Positions 1 through 11,306 of a stretch of 64,000 bases of DNA are shown in pieces. The position numbers and the translations under genes were made by a program. Position 1 is the first letter of the stretch. The number at the start of each line of letters is the position of its first letter. The notes under the pieces are model-generated. The model searched no databases. It worked only from the letters and a program-made list of their open reading frames with translations, and was not told the DNA's origin. This DNA comes from Stachybotrys elegans (lineage: Eukaryota; Ascomycota; Sordariomycetes; Hypocreales; Stachybotryaceae), in assembly GCA_020746835.1 (NCBI GenBank), contig JAGPNK010000007.1:744001-808000 (forward strand), in the 5' to 3' direction.

Positions 1-229
1 GACCTTGGATCGTCACAGGCAGATGGATCAGTAGCCTCGATTAATATCCAGACCAGCGCGCCATCTTCCGAGAGCAGCCGCCGACGACTCGCGCATGTAG
101 CATCCATCGTACCATCCATACGCATATACGTCTCTGCGACTCGACCTGCAATAATCCCGCTCGCGGGACTCGTTCCATCGACTACTTCAGCCTCGTCCGC
201 ATCGCCTCCCCGCGCTTTCATCGCCCACC

Positions 230-690
230 ATGTCTACCGCAGGGCTCAAGACCATCATTGCCCTCTCCTTTGTTCTTGCCCTCGGCTTCCTCCTCGTCAT
301 CCTGTCGTGCGCGCTATGGAAGGTGTACTACCCGCTGCTCGTCGTGGCAACTTACGTCCTCGCCCCCGTACCCAACTGGATCTGCAGCCACTGCGCCAAC
401 CCCGACGACTTTGTTGAGAGCTCCGGCGCTGCTATCCTCGACCTCGGCCGCTTCTTCACTGGATTCTTTGTCGTCATGGGCATGGGTATGTTTTTCTTCT
501 CATTCATCCTACATCGCAAGAGCCATTGGATTATGCCGTTGCTAACAATTGCACAGCCCTGCCCGTCGTCCTCGCGCATTCCGGCCTCATCCATGTCGAA
601 GCCATGGTCATGTCCATAATAGGCGGACTTCTCATCTACGGAACCATTGTCAGCTTCGGGCTCTTCTTTCAGGAGGAGCAAGAGTTTTAA
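230..690 (+). CDS. VPS55: Vps55 / OB-RGRP family endosomal membrane protein
   Basis: Two exons (230-485 and 557-690) give 129 residues. The 71-nt intron has donor GTATGT, a GCTAAC branch site and acceptor ACAG. The protein is almost entirely hydrophobic, with four predicted membrane spans near residues 8-28, 33-50, 70-90 and 100-122. It carries the family signature around LAPxPNWICSHCANPDDF and GRFFTGFFVVMG, and after the splice LPVVLAHSG. Vps55 works with Vps68 in late-endosome to vacuole sorting. The length matches the usual 130-140 residues. Without the splice the frame ends at residue 129 by chance with an unrelated tail, so the spliced reading is clearly preferred. The gene is convergent with the downstream PABA synthase. 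Confidence 0.93.
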
Positions 691-1044
691 ATCAGCCAGG
701 CGGCTGGTTCCTGTTACGGATTCGGACCATGCAACAACTTCAACTCTCCACGAGGTGGACGTTGTCGTTCATGGTAAACATGTACTATTTCGGGGAGCTT
801 TCATGAGCATCAGCGGTCTTGTACGGGGCGGACGGGTGTGCGCGAGTTTCCATCTGTTATTGGCCAATTGAAGGAATTTATGCTATTTCAAACGACTTGT
901 CTACCGCTTTCTTTCTCATGTCTAATGCTAATTGTTGAATTGTGACCCAATCCCAAGAACGTCATAACCAAGTAGGCGGGAAATCCCTTCCCTTGCCTTT
1001 ATACGTTGAGGTATCATATCCCATGTAACTCCAATCGTGAATGC
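691..1044. other. Convergent 3' intergenic region
   Basis: This is the tail-to-tail spacer between VPS55 and the PABA synthase gene. It holds the two 3' ends. I see no open frame with coding character and no structured repeat. Confidence 0.6.
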
Positions 1045-3549
1045 CTAGGCGGCATCACAGAAAACACCAAGAGGACCCGCGAGCTTCGTCATCATCTCCT
1101 CACGCTCGCCTTCAGGGGTGCTCAGAATAGTCACCGCCCCTCCAGCACCAATGAACCACTTCTCCGTCGAGGCTCCGCCCTCCTCATGCCCCTCGGCGTC
1201 ATCGTCGTAGCGAAACATGCTCCGAATCGTGACGCTCCAGTCCGCCTGGCCCATGACATCGATGTAGCCCACGACGCCAGAGTAGAGCATCCTCTCGGAC
1301 CCTTCGAGGCTCCTGAGAATCTCACAGCTGCGCTTCTTGGGGGCTCCCGTCATACTGCCAGGTGGGAAGACGGCATCTAAAATCTCAAAGGGGCAAGCCT
1401 TCAGCTCGCGTGCGTCACGAGCCGGATGCTGTCCATTGACGACAGTAATCATAGTAAAGACGCTTTCGTACTCTTCGACCTTCAGGAGCTCTGGCACCGT
1501 GACGCCGTTGTGGCCGCACACAGAATGCAGGTCATGGCGGACTAAGTCGACAATCATCAAGTTCTCTGCCTCCTCCTTGGGGATATGCAGCAGAAGCTCA
1601 GCTTGCGCAAGCGTCGATACCTCCTTTGATTTGCGCACTGTGCCCTTCATGGGCCGCATTTCACAGAGGCCCTGTCCGTTCACAGAGAGGAAGCGCTCGG
1701 GCGAGCTACTCAGTAGCGAGGCGGATCCAAGACGAATGAACGACCCAAACGGTGCTGGCTGTCGAGTGCGGAGAGTCTTGTATATGTCCCAGGGTGAGCT
1801 GGGCATCATCTCTTCCATGGTAGCACCAGCGGCTTGGCGCTGGTATCGGGGGACGGAGGTGCACTTTGGCCGCTCCATGGTTGTTCGTGCCGTCAGACAG
1901 AGCTCGTACGACTCGCCTTCAGCAATAGCATCCTGGCACCGCCGGACCTTTTCCTCGTACTGTTCCGCATCTGGCTTGGTCACCCGAACTCTGACATTCT
2001 CAGCCACAAGCCCGTTAGCAATACTGGAAGCTGCAGTGTGCTGGCTTTGCCGTGTCCAGATAGGCGAATTTTGTATCTTGTGCATCGTCTTCTCCAGCCA
2101 CTTTGGCCCCTCATCCGCAGTGTTCAACGTCTGAAGATACAGAGTCCTCGTGCCGTGGCTGATGACGAGACTGTTCTGCACCCATGCCAGGCACAGATCT
2201 GGCCGTGACGATGGCTGGCGAACAGGCACCTCTTCAGCGTCTAGAGCATTGTAGCCCATCTCGTACGTCAGATATCCCATGAAACCGCCCCGGAACTTGC
2301 ATGCAGCGGGAGCATCGATGGTGCTGGAGCCGTACTGAAGCTGCTGGTACGCCGCGAGGGCTTCCCAGATAAATCTTCGCGACTCCCTTGCATCAGAAGG
2401 AGCAGCAATCCGATGAACGGATCCACCTTGTCGAATATGCACCTGGCTCTCCTTGGCCCGGTACTCGAATTTCGGAGCAGCATCGACATCTAGCGCGATG
2501 ATGCTTGTAGTCGCCAGCGGATCACGCTTCCCAGCGCTCGAGGAATCGAGAATGACAGTTTCCCTGCCGCCCTGCTGCAGGATCTCTGCGACATCAGCCG
2601 TGTCGATCCCGTCGGGGATTTGGACCTGCGAATATGAATAATGGTTTCTCTTCAACGCCATGCCCCTGCCCATGAACACGGCCAGCAACTGGCTGTAGAT
2701 GTCGTCGCTTCGATGACCAAGTTCGGCGTATCGCGGGAAAGGGGTTCGATCAGCATCAAATCCCTTGCGATGCGACTGATTCCACGCAACAACAAAATCG
2801 AACCAGTTCACCAGGATAGCATGCGCCGCGGGTTCTGTGCAGACAGATTCGGGGTGGTATTGAACACCCCAAAATGGTCTCTGGGCATGCTTCACAGCCA
2901 TAAGAATGCGCTCCGAACCGTCTTCCCGGTCCTCTGTTGCCCAGGCTAGGGGCAGCAGCTCAGGGGCATCAGGAGTGACCTCCCACTTAGCCCCAGACTG
3001 CCACAGCTCCTCGGGCACATGATCCTGGCCGATGTCTGCGCACAGGCTGTGGTAGAGCGTCGCCTTGAACGGCTGGACGCCCTTGAAGATGTCGCGCCCG
3101 TCGGCCGTGTGCTCAATCTCCCGGACCATGCCGTGCAGCCCGCGCTTCAGCTTGCGGATGCGGCCGCCAAATCTCGCCACGAGGCTCTGGAAGCCTAAGC
3201 ATATCCCAAGCGCCGGGACCGTCTCCGCATCCGCAGCATCCCAAACCTGTCGAAACACACCGACGTCCTTGGGGTTCAGTGGCGAGCCAGGACCCGGGCC
3301 GCAGACGACGGCATCGTACGTGCGGAGACGCTCCCGGAACTCCTGCATAGACCACGGCTCCTGGTCGGTCCCAAAGGACTTGAGGTCCATGTGCACAACA
3401 TCGACCTCCACGCCAAGCGTGTTGCGCAGCAGGGCGGTGATGTTGCACGTAAAGGAGTCGTAGGCGTCTATGAAGAGAATGCGACGATGCGGCTTCTCCT
3501 CCATCTGGTACCGCCGCCCCGCGAAGTCATGATCTCCCAGATCGCCCAT
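1045..3549 (-). CDS. ABZ1: Aminodeoxychorismate synthase (fused PabA-PabB)
   Basis: An uninterrupted frame gives 834 residues from the ATG at 3549. The enzyme makes 4-amino-4-deoxychorismate from chorismate and glutamine, the first committed step to p-aminobenzoate and folate. The N-terminal class-I glutamine amidotransferase domain (about residues 18-280) has the nucleophile Cys117 in GICLGF and the His232/Glu234 pair in YHPES. The C-terminal chorismate-binding domain (about 310-830) has PMKGT with Lys635, the PabB-type lysine, and PPGSMTGAPK. That lysine favours PABA synthase over anthranilate synthase. The frame stays open upstream to an ATG at 3642, but the added 31 residues are a Phe/Pro/Ser-rich translation of a pyrimidine tract, so I treat it as 5' leader. 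Confidence 0.93.
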   Translation of the reverse strand: MGDLGDHDFAGRRYQMEEKPHRRILFIDAYDSFTCNITALLRNTLGVEVDVVHMDLKSFGTDQEPWSMQEFRERLRTYDAVVCGPGPGSPLNPKDVGVFRQVWDAADAETVPALGICLGFQSLVARFGGRIRKLKRGLHGMVREIEHTADGRDIFKGVQPFKATLYHSLCADIGQDHVPEELWQSGAKWEVTPDAPELLPLAWATEDREDGSERILMAVKHAQRPFWGVQYHPESVCTEPAAHAILVNWFDFVVAWNQSHRKGFDADRTPFPRYAELGHRSDDIYSQLLAVFMGRGMALKRNHYSYSQVQIPDGIDTADVAEILQQGGRETVILDSSSAGKRDPLATTSIIALDVDAAPKFEYRAKESQVHIRQGGSVHRIAAPSDARESRRFIWEALAAYQQLQYGSSTIDAPAACKFRGGFMGYLTYEMGYNALDAEEVPVRQPSSRPDLCLAWVQNSLVISHGTRTLYLQTLNTADEGPKWLEKTMHKIQNSPIWTRQSQHTAASSIANGLVAENVRVRVTKPDAEQYEEKVRRCQDAIAEGESYELCLTARTTMERPKCTSVPRYQRQAAGATMEEMMPSSPWDIYKTLRTRQPAPFGSFIRLGSASLLSSSPERFLSVNGQGLCEMRPMKGTVRKSKEVSTLAQAELLLHIPKEEAENLMIVDLVRHDLHSVCGHNGVTVPELLKVEEYESVFTMITVVNGQHPARDARELKACPFEILDAVFPPGSMTGAPKKRSCEILRSLEGSERMLYSGVVGYIDVMGQADWSVTIRSMFRYDDDAEGHEEGGASTEKWFIGAGGAVTILSTPEGEREEMMTKLAGPLGVFCDAA

Positions 3550-4405
3550 GCTTCTCCCTCGGGAAGGAGAAGGAGAAAAAAACAGAAATTGGAAAAAGAG
3601 GAAAAGAAAGGTCGTGGGAGGCGGATTGGCGCAGACGGTCAAAATCGAGATGCTGCCCCTACGGAAAAAGACGCCGGGCTGGTGGACTCGACGCCAACTT
3701 TAAAGGCTCCAGCCAAGTGCCGTCAAAAGCCGCTCCGGGACCGGCAACTTTTCTTCTTCTCTTTTTCAACTCGCTTGCAGCAAGACAAGTTTTTCAGATT
3801 AATTGATATCTTGGCTTTTTTCTTCCTTCTTTTTCTTTTCACCTTCGGCTGGACATGATGCTTTGGTTGATTCAGCCGGTATTGTACGCAGCGTCCTTTC
3901 CTATCACAGCGGCGTTAGTATTGGATGCATTTTTTCTATCGTGCTTCTATTTCGCTTACAAGAAACTTTGGTAGCTAAAGAGCTTACTCCAGAAGGAGAA
4001 AGGGAAGAGTCATGAGTTGTGAGCCGTGAGTCGTGAGTCGTGGCGGAGGAAGAAAATGGGGTTCTCGTGGCAAAGTTGAATTTTTGGCTCTAGCCAAGTT
4101 CTAGCCCACCACTAAATTACTGCCTCTACCTCTACTCATGTACATACAAGTACTTATGTATGGATAGGGAAGTAGGACGAGGGCCTCTCATACGATTCTC
4201 GCTCCCTTTGTCCGAGAAATTGTATTTAAAGAGTAATCATGGATAGACACGTCTTATCCATTTCTCTACTTTGCTTATGCACCATCTTGAAACGACGAAA
4301 ATGACTCAATGCTTACGTGAATCTCTTCACATATCCTTCTTCACTCATCACATCATCAGCATCAACAGCTTTGCTCGAAGTTCATCTTCTCATTCATCCC
4401 ACCAC
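3550..4405. other. Intergenic: PABA synthase 5' region and Trs120 3' end
   Basis: The PABA-proximal part is purine-rich on the plus strand (pyrimidine-rich on the sense strand), as in fungal 5' leaders. Near 4012-4041 there is a short degenerate run of GTGAGTC-like repeats. I see no gene. Confidence 0.5.
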
Positions 4406-7400
4406 TTAGTCTCGGTCTCTAACTGCCAATACAAACGGCTGCCTGCAATGCCACATCCGACGCTCCCTCTGGCCCAGCGCCGCCTCCACCAGCGTCTCCG
4501 TGTTGGATCTCGGCCTCTGCTTGGGCTCACTGTTGCTGCCGCTGCTGCTCTTGGGCTCCTCCCATATCCGCACCTCTTCTACCGTGGCCGTGATCTCAAA
4601 CTCTCCCCTGCACAGCGCCGTCATACCAATCGTAAAGTCGGTGCTCTCGCTGCCGCCAACCTCCGGCAGCAGTTGCTGTAGCGTTCCGTTCCAGGCAAAC
4701 TTGCGCACAAAGTCGAGTGCTACATTGCTCGGACGGTGACGCAGACACGGCACCAGTCGTACCAGAGGCAGAATCGGCCGGCTCGTCCTGTTCGTAATCT
4801 GCACCTTGAGCTGCATGAATTCGTCCACAAACGCCACCTTCCCATCACCGGTGCTGTTGCCCTCTTCATCCTCTACCGTGATGTCCATGTCAATCTCGTC
4901 GATCTTGACCGTCTCCACCATTCGTGGTGTCAACCGTATGCTTCTCAACTCGATTGTGCCTGACCTCGGAGGCCCTGCCGTAGTCTTCCAGGTGGCCTTG
5001 ATGCTGTCAAGCACCTTCTCTCGGTACCAGAAGGCCTCCCTGCCCGACCGCACCATCTCTGGCGAAATCTTGCTAGTACTGACAACAAACTGCCTGTTGC
5101 GGTTCGGGTTGAGTGAGGGAATGGTTGCGTGGGGGTCGTCAATGTACACCCTGGGAATAGGGAAGACGACTCGGTTGGTATTGCCAGGCAGAATGTTCTC
5201 TTCAACCACTATACCGTCTTCACCTTCGAAGCGGGCAGTGACCTGGTTTGGCCAGGAGTTGCGCAGATCCATTAACAGCATGCAGTACTCTTTCTCCTTG
5301 ATCGTGCTGGCTGTTGCACCAGCGCGCTCCAGCAGAGGCTGCGGTAGAGGGTTGCTCATTGGTAGAGTATCGAACCTAGCAAGCTCAACGCTTGCGTTGA
5401 CCGTCACCATCAGGTCAACAAAGACCTGGCGCGTGTAAAATTGCTCAGTGACCTGGTCTGGCGGCACACCTAGATAAGTATAGTCAACCTGGATTGTGGC
5501 GCTCGTGAGCCCTGGTTTGCCAAACATTTCAAACTCAAAGGTAGCCTCGCCTCCTGGAGCAATGTGTCGCCCCTGGTTGTTCTTTGGCAGCCTCAGAGCC
5601 TGCTTCTTCATCAGAATCAGCTCGTACTCGTAAAGTTCGGCGGGCGTAGCATCTCGGTTGCTCAAGGCAGTCTGCAGTGCATCCTGGGTTGAGTCCTTGA
5701 ACGAGAAGAGCATAAAATCCACCGGCGTTGAGGATAGGTTCTGCAGCGTGATGGAAAATACTCGCCGCTCCCCCTCTAGTAGCATCATGGAGCACTGGGG
5801 CAGAGTCGTCGACTTGACAATTACCAAAGGCTGAGGCTGGATAACGTGGAGGCTCAAGGTCTCGGCCTCGAGCTTCTGCTTTGGCTTCGCGAGCTGCAAA
5901 GACTCGTCAAGGCTCGCCAAGCCCGTTGCTTTGATCTTCTCGTCTCGAATGGGGACGTAGGCCTTGGCAAACACAGGAAACCTCCTCTCCCTGCATCCTC
6001 GGACCTTGACAAAGGCTCCCGTGATTTTGATTGTTCCTTCAGTCTTTGGCCGACCCTTCAGCCTGAACAGCAACGTTCGGTAGGGCCCTAGGATGGTGCT
6101 CTCCGGTATTGCTTCAAAGTCAGCGCCCTCCGTCGCCAGGCGGATGCTCTCTATATCCACTTCAATGTCATAGGTGTTCTGGAGGGTGATTCTAAAGTTG
6201 GCGATTTCTCCGGCGACAAGATTATCGTCGACCACCGCCGTATCCGCCTTCAGGAACGGGTTGTAGATGAAAGGGTTAATGTCCTGTGAGGACCGGCCAG
6301 CCGCTGCTCCTGGCAGAACGCTGCGAGCATGAGGAATCGGCTTGCGGGATATCGGTAGAGGGTCGAGTGTGAGTGCCCGGACGAGGAACTCATCCCAGTA
6401 TTCAGCAGCCACATTGGAAACGCCCATCCGCTGAAGCAGGCTAGTTGTACGTGTAATGTTCCCCGACAAACGAGCTTGCTCGTCTGCATGGATGAGAGCA
6501 GATGCGTCCTCTCGTCGTGTGCCAGGTACGATACCAGATCCGCCGGAACGCAGCAGATCACTCGAATATTTAAGCATACCATTGAAATCGGGCATGGCTT
6601 CTGAGAAGTTGATGCAGGCTCGGAGAATGTTGAGCTTGATAGTCGGGAAACCGAAGAGACGAGCATTCGACTGCGCGCGTATTCGCTCAAAGATGACTTC
6701 ATCCGAGTCGGCGAGCTCACTCGAGTCGGCATCGTCGCCGGTCTTCATGTCAAAACCAACGATTCCGTACGCTTTGCACAGCAGCCCCAGAAAAGAATCC
6801 AGCCCCTTTTCGACACCCATCTCTCCAACATCCAATGACGAGGTCCCATTATGCTGCTCGCCATTAAGCGATACTATTCCAGCGGCAGGGTGAATACCCG
6901 CCTCTGCAGCGCCCCGGGTGCGAGCCTCAATGAGACCGCCAATCAAGACCGAAACCAGTTCACGCATAACCATTGCCTTCTTGCGATGATACCCAAGAGG
7001 TCCCAGCACGGCTGCAATTCCGCTCAGTATGGAAACTCTGTCGATGTTGGTGAGCAGCTCAGTCTTTGTCGACGGAAAGGCCCGGAAAAGGAGGTGGATA
7101 ACGTGCTGCCGAGTGGGTGCTATGATATGGCGAGGCGATGTCGTGAGCTGCTTCTCGGGCAGCACACCCGTGACGATGATATCGAGCGACTTGTAATTAA
7201 GCTGACCATTGCAGATGTGCAACGCAGCGAGTATCTTGGCAAATCTGATGGTGGTTTCGGAGAGGGGCAGAGGGGGCAGGTTCTCGGACGACACCTTCGA
7301 GTAGAGCCCAAGAATCCGCTCCAGCATCTCTGGCAGCAGGATCTGAAGATGTCGCAGATTTCTAGGCTGATTCGGCTCAACAATCTCCGGCTCCATGGGC

Positions 7401-8737
7401 TGGCTGCTGCTGATCGGCCGCTCCTGGGGAGGCAGACACACCGTCGGAACCTGGAAGATGAGCTTCGACCAGCCCATGAGGAACATAGTCAGCACGATGA
7501 GCTCCAGCGCCTTTCCGTGCCAGATGTGATCATTCAGTGACCTCGCAACCGCAGCACTCTCCATGAGCTCTTTCAATGCATCCGTCCATCGCCCGGCTTG
7601 GAGGTACATGGATCCGATGATAATGGAGGCTCGCGTTTTGCCCTTCATGCGCCAGCGATCATTGGCACCACCTGGTCCAAAGCCTTGCACCGAGACACGG
7701 TCACGGTTCGTTTCCCGGAGCTCGGAGATATCAGGCATCGAGTCAGGGGTCGCGGGGTCGCTGGTGGTGCCGTTTGCAATGGAATCGGCTGTGAGTGGCG
7801 GACTAGATAGCTGGCTCCTCAACGACGCTGTTCCGGGGGTGGAGCTGCTTGAAGGCGCAGGTGGTCTTGATGGACCTACAGGCATTGACATGCGATGTTG
7901 TGCTTTATCTATAAGCCCTGGAGCGGAGCCTGGTCGTCCATCGGAACCAGGAAGCGAGAATTGGGAGTTCCTCCTAAGCAGTCTCTTTGCATTCTCGTCC
8001 TCTCCGGACGAAGCAAGTCTAGCAACATTGTAATGCCCCGGCGACTCGATGGCAGTCATGGCTTCGTAAGATTTGGCAAGGGTGGTCATCTCCGCCAACA
8101 AGAGTGACGATATGTCACACATGACTGTCTTGAGCGTCGTTCGCTTGCATTGCTCCAGCGGCGGTATGGCAACCACGCTCTCATCTGGCATCTGTATGTC
8201 CTCGGATTCGGGAAAGTCGAAGATTAGCACTCGGTGCACCAGCGCCTTGGGATGGTCGTCGTGGAGCAGCTCCAGCTCCTGGTGCAGCGCTCGAACGTTC
8301 TTCTCGACGATACTGCGCCCGGTGCCGTTGATCGACTGTCGCTTGGTAAAGGATGCATCTTGCAGCTCGCTGCCATCGGCCAGGGCCACCACGACAAGCG
8401 GCTCCCGGTACAGGTCGAAAGGCGAGAGGGCCAGGTGGGAAGCGGGCGGTACATGGGTGGTTAGGTCGTAAAGTATTGCGCCGTCGGGGTAGGCCAATGG
8501 AGAGAACATAGCTAGAAACACAAAGGGTCAGATTCGCAAGCTCAACGGCAGATGCTGGCCACGAGACTCACTCCTGTTGGGCCGCCCGTCGGCGGTGACG
8601 TCGCGCAGACGCACAACATTCTCGGCACGCAATCGCTTCTCAAAGGCGGAGAACTTGTCTCCTCGTATCTGGCCCAGAGGCAGCAGCAGCGCCTTGACCC
8701 GAGCGGGCGCGATGGCGAGCAGGGGATCCAAGCTCAT
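4406..8737 (-). CDS. TRS120: TRAPPII complex subunit Trs120 (TRAPPC9)
   Basis: Two exons (8737-8572 and 8511-4406) give 1423 residues. The 60-nt intron starts GTGAGT and ends CTAG. The splice joins RPNR to TMFSPLAYPDG, which restores the family's N-terminal block; the long frame alone would miss the first 55 residues. TRAPPII is a Golgi-associated exchange factor for Ypt31/32 (Rab11-class) GTPases. Near residues 205-290 is a Ser/Pro-rich, probably disordered insert. The middle is helical, and the C-terminal half holds beta-sandwich-like stretches as expected for Trs120. The length is normal for filamentous fungi. Confidence 0.92.
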
Positions 8738-9374
8738 CCTAGAAGGTCGTCTTATTATACTCGATCATGGCTCGGGAAACACGCTTCGGCTCAGGACATG
8801 GCGAGTCCAACAAAGCTCGCGGTTCGTAGGTAGCAAGGAAAATGGTCGGTGGTGGTTTCTAGAGGGTCTGTTGCGCTGCTCCTATCGTGGGGATCGTGCC
8901 TAGAAGCGGTGGGTTTGTTGGTTGGAGTTGAGCCAAGATGCTAGAGCGGCCCCTGACATTTCGGTCCAGTCAAGGCGGTCACGGCCATGCGCTGGAGAAG
9001 GATCCAACATGCCGTCTTGTGGAGGGTCCAGCATGACCGAATTGAGTTGCGTGGGCCCATGGTGCCGGTATTTTCAGTGGTTGGGTCTTGAATAGGTCTC
9101 GTGCGGCGCTGTAAGTCAACTGAAGGACCCGCCTTCATCTTCACTCCCACTATTAGTGACACCCCTACATAGTAGATAAGGTAGGTAGGTATTAATGGAA
9201 GAATATAATCTGCACAACCTGCTGTCAAATGTCAGGTTGTATTCTCCTTCAGAGCTTCTTCCACACTCCACAACCTGGGGCGCTACCAAATATACATACA
9301 TATACTAATCTCCCGAACCAACATAGTAGTCTGTACCCCCAAGTGATACCAGCACAACTCTCATCATATCTGGT
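8738..9374. other. Intergenic: Trs120 5' region and SDR 3' end
   Basis: The stretch contains a short GTAGGTAGGTAGG run near 9179-9191. I see no coding frame with typical composition. Confidence 0.5.
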
Positions 9375-11306
9375 TTACTCGGCAGGAGGTTGTGCACGGT
9401 TGGGCGTTCCCTCTCTCGTCGTACGCTCCATAGCCTCATCCTTCAGCTCACTGTCAAATATGTCGACTGCTAGACTTGCTTCAACAAAATCCTCCAGCTC
9501 CTCCGTGACTGTCTTGAGCTTTTCCTTCACTGCATTCGCTCCTTCGCTCCCCACAATGTGCCTAGATGGAGGATTCTCATGTCCCCCTATGGCAGTGAGC
9601 GCGTGCACTGTCTCCATGACCAGCTTCTCGGCAGCACCTGGAGGCAGCTTAGGGTAGCGTTCCATGATCTCGCCATAGGCAGGGTCGGGCTCGAGTGTAG
9701 CGCTTTCGGGAGACAGAGGGGGGGAAGTCACCAACGACTCGGGTGGAGATGGCATCGCCGTATCTGCGTTGGTATTGAGCACATTAACGAGCATGTCGCG
9801 AATATTTGGGGCAGGGTTGAAGTTGTGCGCATAGGCAGCGATGGGCGGCGCAAAGATCAAGCGGTTAGTAAGTGACTGGATTTCCTTGTTGGGCTGCACA
9901 ATGGTGACCTTGATGTTGAAAGGGGCGATCTCGTAGGCAAGGGAGTCGCAGAATCCCTCAAGGGCCCAGGTGGCGGCGGTGTAAATGGGCATGCCAGGTG
10001 TGCCAATATGGCCACCGATGCTTGTCAGGATCATGATATGGCCAGTATGCTGCGATCGGAAGAAGGGGAGCGTGGCTTTGATGAAGTTGACCTGAGAAAA
10101 GAAGATGGTTTCGAATTGATCTCGTACGAGATTCTGGGTTCTCGCACTCGTCGACAACTCTTCTACCGTCCCGACGACGGCTGCGCATGCATCGTCAGCT
10201 ACAGCGAATAGTATAGCAGAGGAAAGGCATACCTTCGGATTTGCAGCATAGGAGAATATCGATGCGGCCAAAAACTTGAATGGCCTCGTCAAGGGCCGCA
10301 CCACAGACGGCCATGGTACGTCCATCGCATCGAATACCGCGGATCCTGTCTTTCCATCCTTCCCGATCTCTGCGGGAGCTCTTACACTCGCTGATCAGAT
10401 CCCGAAACTCGGCACTGCGGTCCGGATGCTCAATCTCATGGGGCGGCAGGCAGGCCACGACGTAGTCTCCATGAGCAAGTAATAGACGAATCAGCCGCAC
10501 GGCCAACGGCGACACGGCGGCTGTGAGGAGCCATGTTCGCGGAGAGTTGTGAGTGGCTAGGATTGGAGAATTGGTCAGCCATCCATCGTCTTGGTCGTCG
10601 GTATTATCCATGCACATGAGCGGTATAATGTGAATGACAAAAAGAGAAGGAATAAGGAGAGTAGAGGCACATCAAGAGAAGAAGAAAAGAGGGACAGGAA
10701 AGAAAGGAAGGAAGGAAGGAAGAAAGACGAGATGAAGGGAGCTGAGCAGGGATGAAAGGTGGCAATATAGAAAGAAGCAAAGTAGGCGACTTATACATGC
10801 GGTGGCTTCTCAGCCGCTGGGTTGAAGGAGCGGCGGATGATATATAAGACATGGTGCTCATGATTATGCCGAGAGCGCCAGCCCCTAATGCAGCGTGGCA
10901 ACGCCTCGCCTTTGGTCAACGGACGGGGCCGCGTCGGTGCCGTCTTCCAGTTTTGTCCTCTACCAGACGGGCCATCGGTCATTCTACATGTAGGTCCCTG
11001 GGGATAGCTCCGCCCATCCATCCGCATCATGCCGGGGGGGGGGGTAAAACAAGACAGGATAGAACGCAGAGGAAGGAGTGGGGAGCTTTGGGGATAGGAG
11101 CGGCGAGAGGATTGGATTGGCAGACAAGCAAATAGGTACATACGGAATGAGGGGGCCGGGATGGAGTTGTGGGTGTATCCAGGTCGAGACGGAGCGGCCT
11201 CCTGGGCCTGGGCGGTGTTGTTGGTGCTGGCCGAGCTGCTATTGTTGGTGGAGGAGAAGGTGGTGGTGGTGCTGCTGGTGTTGGCGGCGGCGGCCGTCTT
11301 GGACAT
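9375..11306 (-). CDS. SDR-fold (short-chain dehydrogenase-like) protein lacking the catalytic lysine
   Basis: The preferred model has exons 11306-11144, 10556-10233 and 10198-9375, giving 436 residues. The last intron (34 nt, GTATGC..CTGTAG) is short but keeps frame. The first intron is long (587 nt) yet has donor GTATGT, a GGCTGACC branch site 14-19 nt before CCTAG, and matching phase. A fallback start at 10617 gives 402 residues. The central part is SDR-like: FGRIDILLCC, NFIKATLPFFRSQ, ILTSIGG and IYTAATWALEGF. Ser222 and Tyr235 have the usual SDR spacing, but the YxxxK lysine is Thr239. The N-terminal dinucleotide loop reads TAAVSPLA instead of TGxxxGxG. The first exon is Ser/Thr/Asn/Ala-rich low complexity, and the tail is acidic. 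This may be a non-catalytic SDR homologue; its substrate is unknown. Confidence 0.72.
10557..11143 (-). other. Long putative intron of the SDR-like gene
   Basis: At 587 nt this is far longer than the other introns here. On the plus strand it holds a purine tract with GGAA/GAAG repeats (about 10640-10745) and a G-run (11034-11043). It could hide an extra small exon or an alternative promoter, since the second-exon frame has its own ATG at 10617. Confidence 0.45.

Noticed and set aside
3550..3642. Upstream in-frame ATG extending the PABA synthase by 31 residues
   Set aside because: The added sequence translates a pyrimidine tract into Phe/Ser/Pro runs, and the family starts near the second ATG.
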